Part shown: positions 36,697 through 45,749 of the stretch, piece after piece
Layout of the letters: each line of letters starts with the position of its first letter
Position numbering within the stretch: the stretch's first letter is position 1
Made by a program: the position numbers and the translations under genes
The notes under the pieces: generated by a model
The model's database searches: none
Told to the model about the DNA's origin: nothing
What the model saw: only the letters and a program-made list of their open reading frames with translations
Assembly: GCA_021651055.1 (NCBI GenBank)
Contig: JAJHOH010000001.1
Span: 2,976,001 to 3,040,000 of the forward strand
Direction of reading: 5' to 3'
DNA length: 64,000 nucleotides
Source of the DNA: Candidatus Manganitrophus morganii
Lineage (GTDB): Bacteria; Nitrospirota; Nitrospiria; SBBL01; Manganitrophaceae

Positions 36697-38175
36697 ATGG
36701 TGACCCCATCGTTTGATCTTTTCTGCCAGAAGTCCAAAGAAGGTAACCTCATCCCGGTTTACCGAGAGATCCTGGCCGACACAGAAACACCCGTTTCCGC
36801 CTTCTTAAAGATTGCGACGTCGGAGTACGCCTATCTTCTGGAAAGCGTCGAAGGGGGAGAGAAATGGGGGAGATACTCCTTCCTTGGGGTCGATCCCGCG
36901 ACCCTTATTCAAGCCAATGGCGATCGGATGGAAGTGATCCGGGATGGAAAGACGACGCAGATCGCCGCCGATGGAAATCCGCTTCTTGTGTTGGAAAAGC
37001 TTCTCTCCGAGTATAAGCCGGTGGAGGTGGAGGGGCTCCCCCGCTTTTTCGGCGGGGCGGTCGGCTATATCGGTTACGATATGGTCCGTTTTTTCGAGCC
37101 GGTCGAATTTAAAACGGCCGACCGGCCGAATCCGGACCTCTTTTTCCTCCTTACCGATACCCTTCTCATCTTCGATAACGTCAAACATCGAATCAAGGTC
37201 GTCTCCAACGCATTGATCGAGGACGGAAATCTGAAGGAGACCTATCAGAAGGCGGTCGAGAAAATTGATGCGCTGATTGCGCGCCTTCGACGACCGTTGA
37301 ACCAGGATACGGCGTCCCCATCGAAGGGGAGAAAGGCGACCGCCCCGAAATCGAATTTTACACGGGAGGAGTTCAAGAAAGCGGTCCTCGCCGCCAAGGA
37401 GTACATCAAGGCGGGTGATATCTTCCAGGTGCAGATCTCGCAGCGCTTCTCAACGCCGATTTCCAGCGATCCCTTTATGGTTTACCGCGCGCTGCGGAGC
37501 ATCAACCCTTCGCCCTATATGTTTTTTCTGAAATTCGGTCAGCTTCACCTGGTCGGGACCTCTCCGGAGGTGCTGGTTCGATTAGAGGGGAGACAGGCCG
37601 AGACCCGCCCGATCGCCGGGACCCGCCCTCGGGGAAGGTCTCCCCAGGAAGATCAGGCGATGGAGAAGGAGCTTTTGGCCGATCCAAAAGAGCGGGCGGA
37701 GCATGTGATGCTGATCGACCTCGGCCGGAATGATCTCGGCCGGGTCTGCGATCATGGCACGGTGAAGGTTGACGAAATGATGGTGATCGAGCGGTATTCT
37801 CACGTCATGCATATCGTCTCCAACGTCATCGGACAATTGGCCGACGGGAAAGATGCCTTCGATCTTCTCCAAGCCTGCTTCCCCGCCGGCACTGTGACCG
37901 GCGCGCCGAAGATCCGGGCGATGGAGATTATCGACGAGCTCGAACCGGAAGGGCGGGGGCTCTACGCCGGGGCGGTCGGCTACTTCAGCTTTCAGGGAAA
38001 CATGGATACCTGCATTACGATTCGAACGATTATTATCAACGGCAATCAGGCGACCGTTCAGGCGGCCGCCGGGATCGTGGCCGACTCCGACCCCGACCGG
38101 GAGTATGAGGAGACGGTCAACAAAGCCAAAGCGATGCTGACCGCCATCGAGATGGCGGAGCAGGGACTCGAGTGA
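36697..38175 (+). CDS. trpE: anthranilate synthase component I
   Basis: 492 residues. The N-terminal domain contains LLESVEGGEKWGRYSFLG, the tryptophan-binding region of the feedback-sensitive enzyme. The chorismate-binding domain shows GDIFQVQISQRF, PSPYMFFLKFG, TRPIAGTRPRG, HVMLIDLGRNDLGRV, FPAGTVTGAPKIRAMEIIDE and the C-terminal DPDREYEETVNKA. It converts chorismate and ammonia to anthranilate with TrpG. It heads the trp operon; no leader peptide or T-box was recognised upstream. Confidence 0.97.
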   Translation: MVTPSFDLFCQKSKEGNLIPVYREILADTETPVSAFLKIATSEYAYLLESVEGGEKWGRYSFLGVDPATLIQANGDRMEVIRDGKTTQIAADGNPLLVLEKLLSEYKPVEVEGLPRFFGGAVGYIGYDMVRFFEPVEFKTADRPNPDLFFLLTDTLLIFDNVKHRIKVVSNALIEDGNLKETYQKAVEKIDALIARLRRPLNQDTASPSKGRKATAPKSNFTREEFKKAVLAAKEYIKAGDIFQVQISQRFSTPISSDPFMVYRALRSINPSPYMFFLKFGQLHLVGTSPEVLVRLEGRQAETRPIAGTRPRGRSPQEDQAMEKELLADPKERAEHVMLIDLGRNDLGRVCDHGTVKVDEMMVIERYSHVMHIVSNVIGQLADGKDAFDLLQACFPAGTVTGAPKIRAMEIIDELEPEGRGLYAGAVGYFSFQGNMDTCITIRTIIINGNQATVQAAAGIVADSDPDREYEETVNKAKAMLTAIEMAEQGLE

Positions 38176-38177
38176 AC

Positions 38178-38262
38178 AACGTTAAACGTGAATCGTTAAA
38201 CGTTAGTTAAATGTGTGGCTCGAAACCTTATATACGATTAACGAATCACTAATAACGAATAA
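38178..38262 (+). repeat. CGTTA-type intergenic repeat between trpE and trpG
   Basis: Left part CGTTAAACGTGAATCGTTAA and right part CGATTAACGAATCACTAA then CGAATAACG. The same sequence occurs in reverse at 24510-24606. Confidence 0.65.
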
Positions 38263-38264
38263 CG

Positions 38265-38846
38265 ATGCTTTTGATTCTAGACAATTACGATTCATTCACC
38301 TACAACCTGGTCCAGTACCTGGGCGAGCTCGGGGCGGAGATGTCGGTCCATCGGAACGACCGGATCACGCTCCAAGAGATTGAAAAAATGCAGCCGTCGA
38401 AGATCGTCATCTCCCCCGGCCCTTGCACGCCGAAAGAGGCGGGGATCTCGGTCGATCTGATCCGAAAGTTCGGCTCGCAGATTCCGATCCTCGGCGTCTG
38501 CCTCGGCCATCAGGCGATCGGCGAGGCGTTCGGGGGTGAGATCATCCGCGCCCCGCGGTTGATGCATGGAAAGACCTCCATGATCGAGCATGACGGCCGG
38601 GGCGTTTACCGCGGCCTTCCGAATCCGTTCGAAGCGACACGTTATCACTCCCTCATCATCCGCCGGGAGAGCATGCCGAGGGTCCTGGAGATCACCGCCT
38701 GGACCGAGGAGGGGGAGATCATGGGGGTTCGGCATAAAACGTTTCCGATTGAAGGGGTCCAATTCCACCCGGAATCGATTCTCACCAAGGCCGGGAAGGA
38801 TCTATTGAAGAATTTCTTAGCGTATGAAAACGTTATCGTTAGGTGA
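38265..38846 (+). CDS. trpG: anthranilate synthase component II (glutamine amidotransferase)
   Basis: 193 residues. Class I amidotransferase with [22 protein letters not shown], the nucleophile in [10 protein letters not shown] (Cys 79) and the His/Glu pair in GVQFHPES. It supplies ammonia to TrpE and may also serve 4-aminobenzoate synthesis. Its ATG directly follows a CGTTA-type repeat and has no clear ribosome site, so translation may depend on coupling or on the repeat. Confidence 0.95.
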   Translation: MLLILDNYDSFTYNLVQYLGELGAEMSVHRNDRITLQEIEKMQPSKIVISPGPCTPKEAGISVDLIRKFGSQIPILGVCLGHQAIGEAFGGEIIRAPRLMHGKTSMIEHDGRGVYRGLPNPFEATRYHSLIIRRESMPRVLEITAWTEEGEIMGVRHKTFPIEGVQFHPESILTKAGKDLLKNFLAYENVIVR

Positions 38847-38890
38847 ATCGTTATTCGTAAGAGGATTTACGTTTAACGTTTAACAAATGA
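38833..38890 (+). repeat. CGTTA-type repeat between trpG and trpD, partial copy
   Basis: GTTATCGTTAGGTGAATCG, then TTATTCGTAAGAGG and TTTACGTTTAACGTTTAAC. The 5' end runs into the last codons of trpG. Confidence 0.55.
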
Positions 38891-38916
38891 CGATGAACGT
38901 TTATTGGGGTGAAAGA

Positions 38917-39927
38917 ATGATTAAAGAAGCGATTGCCAAAGTGGTCGAAAGGATTGACCTGAAAGAGGAAGAAGCGGAGCAGGTCATGCGGGAGATCATG
39001 GAAGGAAAGGCGACGCCGGCGCAGATTGCCTCCTACATCACCGCCCTGCGGATGAAGGGGGAGTCGGTCGCCGAGATCACCGGATCGGCCAAGGTGATGC
39101 GGGAGAAAGCGGTTCGCGTCCGGGTCAGCGATCCGATGGTGGTCGATACCTGCGGAACCGGCGGAGATCGGCTTCACACGTTCAACATCTCGACGACCGT
39201 CGCCGTCGTCGTGGCCGGCTGCGGGGTCACCGTCGCCAAACATGGCAATCGATCGGTCTCCAGCTCCTGCGGAAGCGCCGACGTCTTAAAGACGCTGGGA
39301 ATTCAAATCGATCTTCCCCCCGAGCGGGTCGAGGCATGCATCAATGATATCGGCATCGGCTTTCTTTTCGCCCCGCTCTTTCACGGCGCCATGAAACATG
39401 CCGTCGCCCCCCGGCAGGAGACCGGCATCCGGACCATCTTTAATATCTTAGGACCGCTGACCAATCCGGCCGGGGCGACCGTCCAGGTCCTCGGGGTCTT
39501 CTCCTCCATCTATACCGAGCTGATGGCGCAGGTGCTCCTCAATCTCGGCTCGCGCCACTGCTTCGTCGTCCACGGCGCCGACGGCCTCGATGAGATCACC
39601 ATCACCGGCAAGAGCCGGATCTCCGAGGGAAAAGGGGGCCGCGTTCTGACCTATCCGCTGGAGCCGAAAGACTTTCAACTTCCGGGTGGAAGTCTCAAAG
39701 ATTTGGCCGGAGGCAACGCCGACGTCAATGCGGCGATCCTCCTCGACATCTTGAAAGGTGAACAGGGACCGAAGCGGGATGTGGTTTTGATGAATGCCGC
39801 CCCGGCGCTCGTCGCCGTCGGAAAGGCAAAAACACTCCAGGAGGGGGTCCATCTGGCGGAGGAATCGATCGACTCCGGAAGGGCGATGGGCAAGCTGGAA
39901 GCCTTGAAGGAGATGACCAATAAGTAA
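38917..39927 (+). CDS. trpD: anthranilate phosphoribosyltransferase
   Basis: About 336 residues from ATG 38917 (GGTGAAAG upstream); the frame extends to 38887. Signature sequences are [57 protein letters not shown] and [12 protein letters not shown]. It joins anthranilate to PRPP in the second committed step. Confidence 0.97.
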   Translation: MIKEAIAKVVERIDLKEEEAEQVMREIMEGKATPAQIASYITALRMKGESVAEITGSAKVMREKAVRVRVSDPMVVDTCGTGGDRLHTFNISTTVAVVVAGCGVTVAKHGNRSVSSSCGSADVLKTLGIQIDLPPERVEACINDIGIGFLFAPLFHGAMKHAVAPRQETGIRTIFNILGPLTNPAGATVQVLGVFSSIYTELMAQVLLNLGSRHCFVVHGADGLDEITITGKSRISEGKGGRVLTYPLEPKDFQLPGGSLKDLAGGNADVNAAILLDILKGEQGPKRDVVLMNAAPALVAVGKAKTLQEGVHLAEESIDSGRAMGKLEALKEMTNK

Positions 39928-39969
39928 GGAGTAAATAGTTGGCTCCTTACACTTCACTCCTCACTTATT
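39919..39969. repeat. short palindrome between trpD and trpC
   Basis: AATAAGTAAGGAGT and ACTCCTCACTTATT form long arms with one mismatch. The trpD stop codon lies in the left arm and the trpC start just after the right one. Confidence 0.55.
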
Positions 39970-39971
39970 CT

Positions 39972-40766
39972 ATGACTTTCCTAGACGACATTCTTAAAGT
40001 CAAACGCGAGTCGGTTCAACGCCGGAAGGGGCGGAGCGCGCTTCAAGAGCTCCGGTCGCGGATTGCCGATGCGGAGCCGACCCGTCGATTTCAGAAGGCG
40101 CTTCGAGAACGCCAAGAGGGGGCTCCCCGGCTGATTGCCGAGATCAAGAAGGCCTCTCCTTCGAAAGGGATCATTCGGGAAAAGTTCCAGCCGGTTGAGA
40201 TTGCCCGGATCTACGAGGGAGAAGGGGCCGCCGCCGTTTCCGTCTTGACGGAAGAGCACTTTTTTCTCGGCAAGCCTTCTTATCTAAAGGAAGTGCGGTC
40301 GGCGATCGCGCTTCCCTTGCTGAAAAAAGATTTCATCCTCGATGAATTTCAAGTGTACGAAGCGCGCGCCTGGGGAGCCGACGCGCTCCTTCTGATCGCC
40401 GCCTTGTTGGAACGCCAACAGGCGATCGACTATTTCCATCTGGCGCGGGAGCTCTCGCTCGATACCCTTGTGGAAGTTCATGACGAGAAGGAACTGGAGC
40501 AGGTGGTCGATTGGGCGCCGGTCATCGGGATCAACAATCGGGATCTGCGCACCTTCAAGACCGATCTGGAAACGACCTTCCGCCTTCTCCGCAAGATCCC
40601 ATCCTCGGTTCGGAAGGATCGGATTGTGATCAGCGAGAGCGGGATTCACTCTCGAAAAGAGGTGGAGCGGCTCTACGATGCCGGGGTCGAGGCGATGCTG
40701 ATCGGCGAGACGTTCATGGCAGCTGAGAAGATGGCGGACAAAATGAAGGAATTGTTGGGAAGATGA
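39972..40766 (+). CDS. trpC: indole-3-glycerol-phosphate synthase
   Basis: About 264 residues from ATG 39972. The TIM barrel is marked by LIAEIKKASPSKG, SVLTEEHFFLG, LPLLKKDFILDEFQVYEAR, GINNRDLRTFKTDLET and ISESGIHSRKEV. It closes the indole ring from CdRP. The frame extends 5' to 39939 through the palindrome, which is unlikely to be coding. Confidence 0.97.
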   Translation: MTFLDDILKVKRESVQRRKGRSALQELRSRIADAEPTRRFQKALRERQEGAPRLIAEIKKASPSKGIIREKFQPVEIARIYEGEGAAAVSVLTEEHFFLGKPSYLKEVRSAIALPLLKKDFILDEFQVYEARAWGADALLLIAALLERQQAIDYFHLARELSLDTLVEVHDEKELEQVVDWAPVIGINNRDLRTFKTDLETTFRLLRKIPSSVRKDRIVISESGIHSRKEVERLYDAGVEAMLIGETFMAAEKMADKMKELLGR

Positions 40767-40781
40767 TTGTGCATACCTGTT

Positions 40782-40853
40782 CTGTAGGGGCGAATCTTGT
40801 ATTCGCCCAGGCCTCACGGGTAAAAAGCGGGCGATCACAAGGATCGCCCCTAC
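40782..40853. repeat. TAGGGGCGA-type palindromic repeat between trpC and trpF
   Basis: TGTAGGGGCGA at the left and TCGCCCCTAC at the right pair as outer arms. Inside lie two small hairpins, GGGCGAAT/ATTCGCCC and GGGCGATC/GGATCGCCC. It shares ends and layout with 59520-59612 and 9861-9936. Confidence 0.8.
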
Positions 40854-40866
40854 GAATATAATCGCC

Positions 40867-41529
40867 ATGCGCGTCAAGATCTGCGGGATCACCAATCTGG
40901 AGGATGCGATGATGGCGGCGGAGTATGGGGCCGATGCGATCGGATTCATCTTCGCCCCGGAGAGTCCGCGATTCACCCCGCCGGAGACGGTTCAAAAAAT
41001 CATCTCCTCCCTGCCCGCTTTCGTGACGACCGTCGGTGTTTTCACCTCAGGAGAGGAGAAAGATTTCAGGCAGGCGGTTGAAGAGTGCGGACTCGACCTG
41101 ATTCAATTTCATGGTCCTTTTTCACCCGAGACGATCCGGCCGTTTGCATCGCGGGCGATCAAGGTGATCCGCGTCCAGAGTGAGAAAAGTCTCGATGAGA
41201 TATCATCCCATCCCGCGCGCGCCGTTCTGCTCGACACGTACCACGATCAACAACTCGGCGGAAGCGGCGCTTCATTTGATTGGAAGATTGCGGCGAAGGC
41301 AACGCGGCTCTGTCGGATCCTCCTCGCAGGGGGGCTGACGCCGGAGAATGTCGCGGCGGCCATTGCGGCGGTCCGTCCTTACGGCGTTGATGTGAGCAGC
41401 GGGGTGGAGATCGAGACAGGGGGCCGGGGGTCGGGGGTCGGGGGTCGGAGAAAGAAAGATCACGTGAAGATGAAACGATTTATCGAAGCGGCGAAGCGGG
41501 CGGGGGAGAAGTATGCTGTTACCGAATAA
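40867..41529 (+). CDS. trpF: phosphoribosylanthranilate isomerase
   Basis: 220 residues. [25 protein letters not shown] is split over the first beta/alpha units, followed by LIQFHG, LLDTY and a phosphate-binding VDVSSGVE. Directly after SSGVE the loop is enlarged by a low-complexity stretch [15 protein letters not shown] encoded by a G-rich direct repeat. The terminal helix FIEAAKRAG then resumes. It overlaps trpB by 17 bases. Confidence 0.95.
   Translation: MRVKICGITNLEDAMMAAEYGADAIGFIFAPESPRFTPPETVQKIISSLPAFVTTVGVFTSGEEKDFRQAVEECGLDLIQFHGPFSPETIRPFASRAIKVIRVQSEKSLDEISSHPARAVLLDTYHDQQLGGSGASFDWKIAAKATRLCRILLAGGLTPENVAAAIAAVRPYGVDVSSGVEIETGGRGSGVGGRRKKDHVKMKRFIEAAKRAGEKYAVTE
41419..41448 (+). 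repeat. GGGGGTC tandem repeat inside trpF
   Basis: Four G5 runs separated by CC or TC, with a last GG, coding for Gly-Arg-Gly-Ser-Gly in the loop after the phosphate-binding site. The pattern fits a G-quadruplex-forming motif. Confidence 0.7.
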
Positions 41530-42721
41530 AAAAGGGCGGTTCGGCCCCTACGGCGGGAGATATGTTCCCGAAACATTGATGCCGGCGCTCGAAGAATTGG
41601 AAGCCGCGTATCAGGCCGTCCGCCGCGACCCGGCGTTTAAGAAAGCGCTGGCCGATGCGTTGAAGAATTACGTCGGTCGGCCGACGCCGCTCTATTTTGC
41701 GCAGCGTCTCTCGGAGCGGCTCGGCGGCGCCAAAGTCTATCTGAAGCGGGAAGACCTCTGCCATACCGGGGCCCATAAGATCAACAACACGATGGGCCAG
41801 ATCCTTCTCACCCAAAAGATGGGAAAGAAGCGGGTCATCGCCGAGACCGGCGCCGGGCAGCATGGGGTGGCGGTGGCGACGGTGGCGGCGCGCGCGGGGC
41901 TTGCCTGCGAGGTCTACATGGGGACGGAGGATATGGAGCGGCAGGCGCTGAATGTCATCCGGATGCGTCTCCTGGGGGCGAAGGTGACCGGCGTCGATGC
42001 GGGGAGCCGGACACTGAAAGATGCGATCAATGAAGCGCTGCGCGATTGGACCACTCACATCCGAACGACCCATTACATCCTCGGCTCGGTTCTGGGGCCG
42101 CATCCCTTTCCGATGATGATCCGCGACTTCCAGTCGGTCATCGGGCAGGAGGCGCGTCAGCAGATCTTGCGGGCGGAGGGACGGCTTCCCGACGCGCTGA
42201 TCGCCTGCGTCGGCGGGGGGAGCAATGCCATCGGTCTTTTTTATCCGTTTCTCTCGGATAAATCGGTTCGAATGGTCGGCGTCGAGGCGGGAGGACGCGG
42301 CATCGCCCCCGGGCAGCACGCGGCGCGGTTTGCGTCCGGCTCGGTCGGCGTTCTCCATGGGACGATGACCTACCTGCTCCAAGATCCGAGCGGACAGATC
42401 CAGACGACCCATTCGGTTTCGGCCGGTTTGGACTACGCGGCGGTCGGCCCGGAGCATAGCTATTACCGGGATATGAAGCGGATCGATTATACTTATGTGA
42501 CCGATGACGAGGCGCTGGCGGCCTTTAAGTTCCTTGCGGAGACCGAGGGGATTTTGCCGGCGCTCGAGTCGGCCCACGCGATCGCCCACCTGGTGAAGCT
42601 TGCGCCGACATTGGGCAAAGATCAGTTGATCATCGTCAACCTCTCCGGACGGGGCGATAAAGATGTGAATCAACTCTCCCAGATGGAAGCATTCGCGTCC
42701 ATGATTGGGGAGAGGAAGTAA
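41513..42721 (+). CDS. trpB: tryptophan synthase beta chain
   Basis: 402 residues. [20 protein letters not shown], the PLP-lysine segment [34 protein letters not shown] and [10 protein letters not shown] are all present, as in the common TrpB1 form that works with TrpA. ATG 41513 follows GGGGGAG and overlaps the end of trpF. It replaces serine hydroxyl by indole. Confidence 0.98.
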   Translation: MLLPNKKGRFGPYGGRYVPETLMPALEELEAAYQAVRRDPAFKKALADALKNYVGRPTPLYFAQRLSERLGGAKVYLKREDLCHTGAHKINNTMGQILLTQKMGKKRVIAETGAGQHGVAVATVAARAGLACEVYMGTEDMERQALNVIRMRLLGAKVTGVDAGSRTLKDAINEALRDWTTHIRTTHYILGSVLGPHPFPMMIRDFQSVIGQEARQQILRAEGRLPDALIACVGGGSNAIGLFYPFLSDKSVRMVGVEAGGRGIAPGQHAARFASGSVGVLHGTMTYLLQDPSGQIQTTHSVSAGLDYAAVGPEHSYYRDMKRIDYTYVTDDEALAAFKFLAETEGILPALESAHAIAHLVKLAPTLGKDQLIIVNLSGRGDKDVNQLSQMEAFASMIGERK

Positions 42722-42735
42722 AGCGGGGAGGGATC

Positions 42736-43995
42736 ATGCCTGCAACGACGAAGAAGAGAGCGAAGGCGGGCGGAGGGAAAAAGCGCAAAAAGCCCGCGGT
42801 TCAGGTGCGCGCAGAGATCGGCTTAAAAAATAAGATCGCCGCCCAGAAAGCGCGGCTCGAGATCCTGGAGACAATGGAGGAGATCGGCCGGCTTCTGAAC
42901 TCCACACTCGACGAGCGGGAGGTTCGCCGGCGCGCCATGGAATCGGCGACCCGCTTGATGCGGTCGGAGGTCGGCTCTCTCTTGTTGATCGATCCCGAAA
43001 CGCAGGAGCTTTTTTTCGAAGTGGCCCTTGGAGAAAAGGGAGAGAAGGTCCGTGAGATCCGCCTTCGTCCGGGGGAGGGGATCGCCGGCTGGGTCGCGCA
43101 AACAGGGGAGCCGCAAATTGTGAACGATACCCGTGCGAACCCCCGTTTCTTCAAGAGCGCGGATGAGAAGAGCGGTTTCGTGACCCGCAACATGATCTGC
43201 GTTCCGGTGAAGATTCGCGAGAAGATTGTCGGCGTCCTCCAAGCGATCAACAAAAAGCGGGGAAAATTTACCGAGATCGATCTGGAGGGATTCAAATCGT
43301 TGGCCGACCAGGTCGCCATCGCCATCGAAAATGCCGGTTTGTACAAAGAGTTGAAAGAGACCTTTTTGAGCACGGCCGCGGCGCTTGGGGACGCCATCGA
43401 GGCGAAAGACGCCTACACCGGCGGCCACACGAAGCGGGTATTGGAATACAGCATGGTCGTCGGAAAACGGCTGGGACTTTCCCCGGAAGAGTTGGATCAG
43501 TTGAAGCTCGCGGCGGCGCTTCATGACATCGGGAAGATCGGCATTGAAGACCGGATTCTCGGAAAACCGAGCCGTCTTGAGCCGGAGGAGGCCCAGATCA
43601 TGGAGAATCACACCGTGATCGGGGCCAAGATCGTCGAAAATATCCGGCCGCTCCGCGCGATTGTCCCCGGCATCCGCCACCATCATGAGAAGTATGATGG
43701 AAAGGGGTATCCCGATGCATTGAAGGGAGGGGGGATTCCGATCATGGCCCGGATTATCTCGGTCAGCGACACATTCGACGCGATCACCTCCGACCGTCCC
43801 TACCGAAAAGGGCTTCATTCGGAGATTGCCCTCCAAGAGCTGCGGCGACATTCCGGAACGCAATTCGATCCGAAGGTCGTTGATACCTTTATCGCGGCCT
43901 TCGAGAACGGAGAGATTGAGCCGATCCTCCATCGAAATCGGCCGACGGCCGCTGCACCCGCCACTCCCCCATTAACGGAAAAGGCCCCCTCATGA
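42736..43995 (+). CDS. GAF plus HD-GYP cyclic di-GMP phosphodiesterase
   Basis: 419 residues. A Lys-rich start and coiled coil (LKNKIAAQKARLEILETMEE) precede a GAF domain (about res. 50-205: EVGSLLLIDPETQELFFEV, LRPGEGIAGWVAQTGEPQIV). An HD-GYP domain (about 210-400) follows with HTKRVLEYS, HDIGKIGI and HHHEKYDGKGYP, so the metal-binding and GYP signatures are intact and activity is expected. There is no membrane segment. It begins 14 bases after trpB and overlaps trpA by four bases (ATGA), so it is translated as part of the trp operon. The GAF ligand is unknown. Confidence 0.92.
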   Translation: MPATTKKRAKAGGGKKRKKPAVQVRAEIGLKNKIAAQKARLEILETMEEIGRLLNSTLDEREVRRRAMESATRLMRSEVGSLLLIDPETQELFFEVALGEKGEKVREIRLRPGEGIAGWVAQTGEPQIVNDTRANPRFFKSADEKSGFVTRNMICVPVKIREKIVGVLQAINKKRGKFTEIDLEGFKSLADQVAIAIENAGLYKELKETFLSTAAALGDAIEAKDAYTGGHTKRVLEYSMVVGKRLGLSPEELDQLKLAAALHDIGKIGIEDRILGKPSRLEPEEAQIMENHTVIGAKIVENIRPLRAIVPGIRHHHEKYDGKGYPDALKGGGIPIMARIISVSDTFDAITSDRPYRKGLHSEIALQELRRHSGTQFDPKVVDTFIAAFENGEIEPILHRNRPTAAAPATPPLTEKAPS

Positions 43996-44789
43996 GCCGG
44001 ATCGAGTCTACGATGAAGAGTGTGACGGCCCGAGGCGAGAAGGCGCTGATCGCCTACGTGATGGCCGGCGATCCGACCCTTTCCGAAACGGCGCAAATCG
44101 TTTTGGAGATGGAAAAAGCGGGAGCCGACCTGATTGAATTGGGGGTCCCGTTCTCCGACCCGGTTGCCGACGGCCCCACCATCCAGAAAGCATCGGAGCG
44201 GGCGCTGCGGCAGGGGGTGACGCTGCGCGGCGTTTTGGATCTGGTCACCCTGCTCCGCCGGCAGACGAAAATCCCGCTGATTTTGATGACCTATTCCAAT
44301 CCGATCTATGCCTTCGGCCTCGGCGCTTTCTTCAAAGAGGCGAAAGGAGCCGGGGTTGACGGTTTGATCGTTCCCGACCTTCCCCATGAAGAGGCGAAGG
44401 AGTTTTTGTCTCTCGCGAAGCGCCACCTGATCGATTTGATTTTCCTGGTGGCGCCGACCACGCCTCCCGAGCGGGCGGAGCGGATCGTCAAAGACAGCGG
44501 CGGGTTTGTTTATTACGTTTCCCTCACCGGTATCACCGGCGCCGCTCTCACCGAGAAGGAATCGATCCGAACACGGATTCAGAAATTGAAGTCGATGACC
44601 GACCGCCCGGTCGCCGTCGGCTTCGGCATCTCGACCCCGGAAGAGGCGAAAGAAATGGGACAAGCGGCCGACGGAATCATCGTCGGCAGCGCCCTGGTCA
44701 AGATCATCGAAAGCGCCCAGAACGACCCCGCGTATCTCTCCCGGCTCTCGGGACTCGTCTCCTCATTGAAAGCCGCGATCCGCTCCTGA
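43992..44789 (+). CDS. trpA: tryptophan synthase alpha chain
   Basis: 265 residues. LIAYVMAGDPTL, the catalytic Glu in LIELGVPFSDPVADGPTIQ, GVDGLIVPDLPHEEA and VAVGFGISTPEEAK identify it. It cleaves indole-3-glycerol phosphate and channels indole to TrpB. Its start overlaps the HD-GYP gene by four bases. No terminator-like hairpin with a T-run was seen in the following 170 bases. Confidence 0.97.
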   Translation: MSRIESTMKSVTARGEKALIAYVMAGDPTLSETAQIVLEMEKAGADLIELGVPFSDPVADGPTIQKASERALRQGVTLRGVLDLVTLLRRQTKIPLILMTYSNPIYAFGLGAFFKEAKGAGVDGLIVPDLPHEEAKEFLSLAKRHLIDLIFLVAPTTPPERAERIVKDSGGFVYYVSLTGITGAALTEKESIRTRIQKLKSMTDRPVAVGFGISTPEEAKEMGQAADGIIVGSALVKIIESAQNDPAYLSRLSGLVSSLKAAIRS

Positions 44790-44961
44790 CCTCTCTATAT
44801 AGTAGATAATATTATGCCGGTTTCAGGTCCAACCGGTATTCCTCCTTTCCTTGACAAACCTCGATTTCCTGTTACCTTTGTAAACGTGTTTCGGACCACT
44901 CTGTCATTTGTAATCCCATAAAAATATATCCAAATACGGAATGACTAAAGAGGAGAGGACC

Positions 44962-45720
44962 ATGCGGTTTAATTTAAGGACGGTTGTCTGGATCGGGTTT
45001 CTTCTCAGCACCGGTTTGTTTCTCGGCGGCGCGGAGGGTCAAGGCTGCGGCGGGAAGAGTGTTTTTGAAAGCATGGCCGATGACAGTACCGATGAAGCCA
45101 AGCTTGAAAAAGCAAAGATCGCGCTTGACGAGGGAGAGTTTACAGATGCGGTCGAGCTCCTCGCGGACCTCTGCGGGACCGATCTGACCGCGCCCGGTTG
45201 TGATCCGGAAGTCGTCAGTCTCTACGCTTCCGCCTTTGCCGGTCGCGCGGGGCTGGACGTCTTCGATCTGATCCAAGAAGCGGCCGACCGGACGGTTGCG
45301 CCGGGAAGCAGCTACACGCTCTTCTCTTCCCACTTTTCCAGTCCGGATTCGGTGGATGTCAGCGATATGAACAGCGCCGTCCTTCTCCTCCTCTCCCTTC
45401 CGGTCCGAACGCCGGATCAGGGGCTTCAACTTGCGGTGGCGACCGTCGTCGATCTGGTCGTCGTGCTCGGGAGCGAGACCGGCGGATATGGAACCGATGG
45501 AAGACCGAATCAAGTTCCGACGGCGGCGGAACTCGACTTGAGCGTCATCGAAGGGATCACGCTGATCAGCCGGGTGCTCCGAGATGTTAACAATATGTCG
45601 ACCGGATTGGATGAGGCCGCTATTGGAAATGAAAACATCAGCGGCCACATTCGCGAGATTCAAGAACAATTGTCCGGGGCCGATTCAACGGCGCTTCAGA
45701 CTTTCCTAGGTTCCATCTAA
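44962..45720 (+). CDS. exported helical protein of unknown function
   Basis: About 252 residues from ATG 44962, after AGAGGAGAGGA. A signal peptide (TVVWIGFLLSTGLFLGG, then AEGQGCGG) could also end at a lipobox-like Cys, but the -3 residue is unusual. The mature part begins with a TPR-like helix pair (AKIALDEGEFTDAVELLADL) and stays mostly helical with Asp/Ser-rich linkers. A possible TTGACA at 44851 lies upstream with a weak -10. The stop overlaps an ATG at 45720, so it is coupled or nearly so to the barrel protein downstream, a likely partner. Confidence 0.6.
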   Translation: MRFNLRTVVWIGFLLSTGLFLGGAEGQGCGGKSVFESMADDSTDEAKLEKAKIALDEGEFTDAVELLADLCGTDLTAPGCDPEVVSLYASAFAGRAGLDVFDLIQEAADRTVAPGSSYTLFSSHFSSPDSVDVSDMNSAVLLLLSLPVRTPDQGLQLAVATVVDLVVVLGSETGGYGTDGRPNQVPTAAELDLSVIEGITLISRVLRDVNNMSTGLDEAAIGNENISGHIREIQEQLSGADSTALQTFLGSI

Positions 45721-45749
45721 TGACTCGGATACATTTGAGGGAGAGCGCG

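Noticed and set aside
41519-42673. 384-codon minus-strand frame
   Set aside because: Shadow of trpB, which is unambiguous.
42736-43995. Horizontal insertion of the HD-GYP gene
   Set aside because: No flanking repeats, integrase or visible composition change; the ATGA overlap argues for long-standing co-evolution with trpA.
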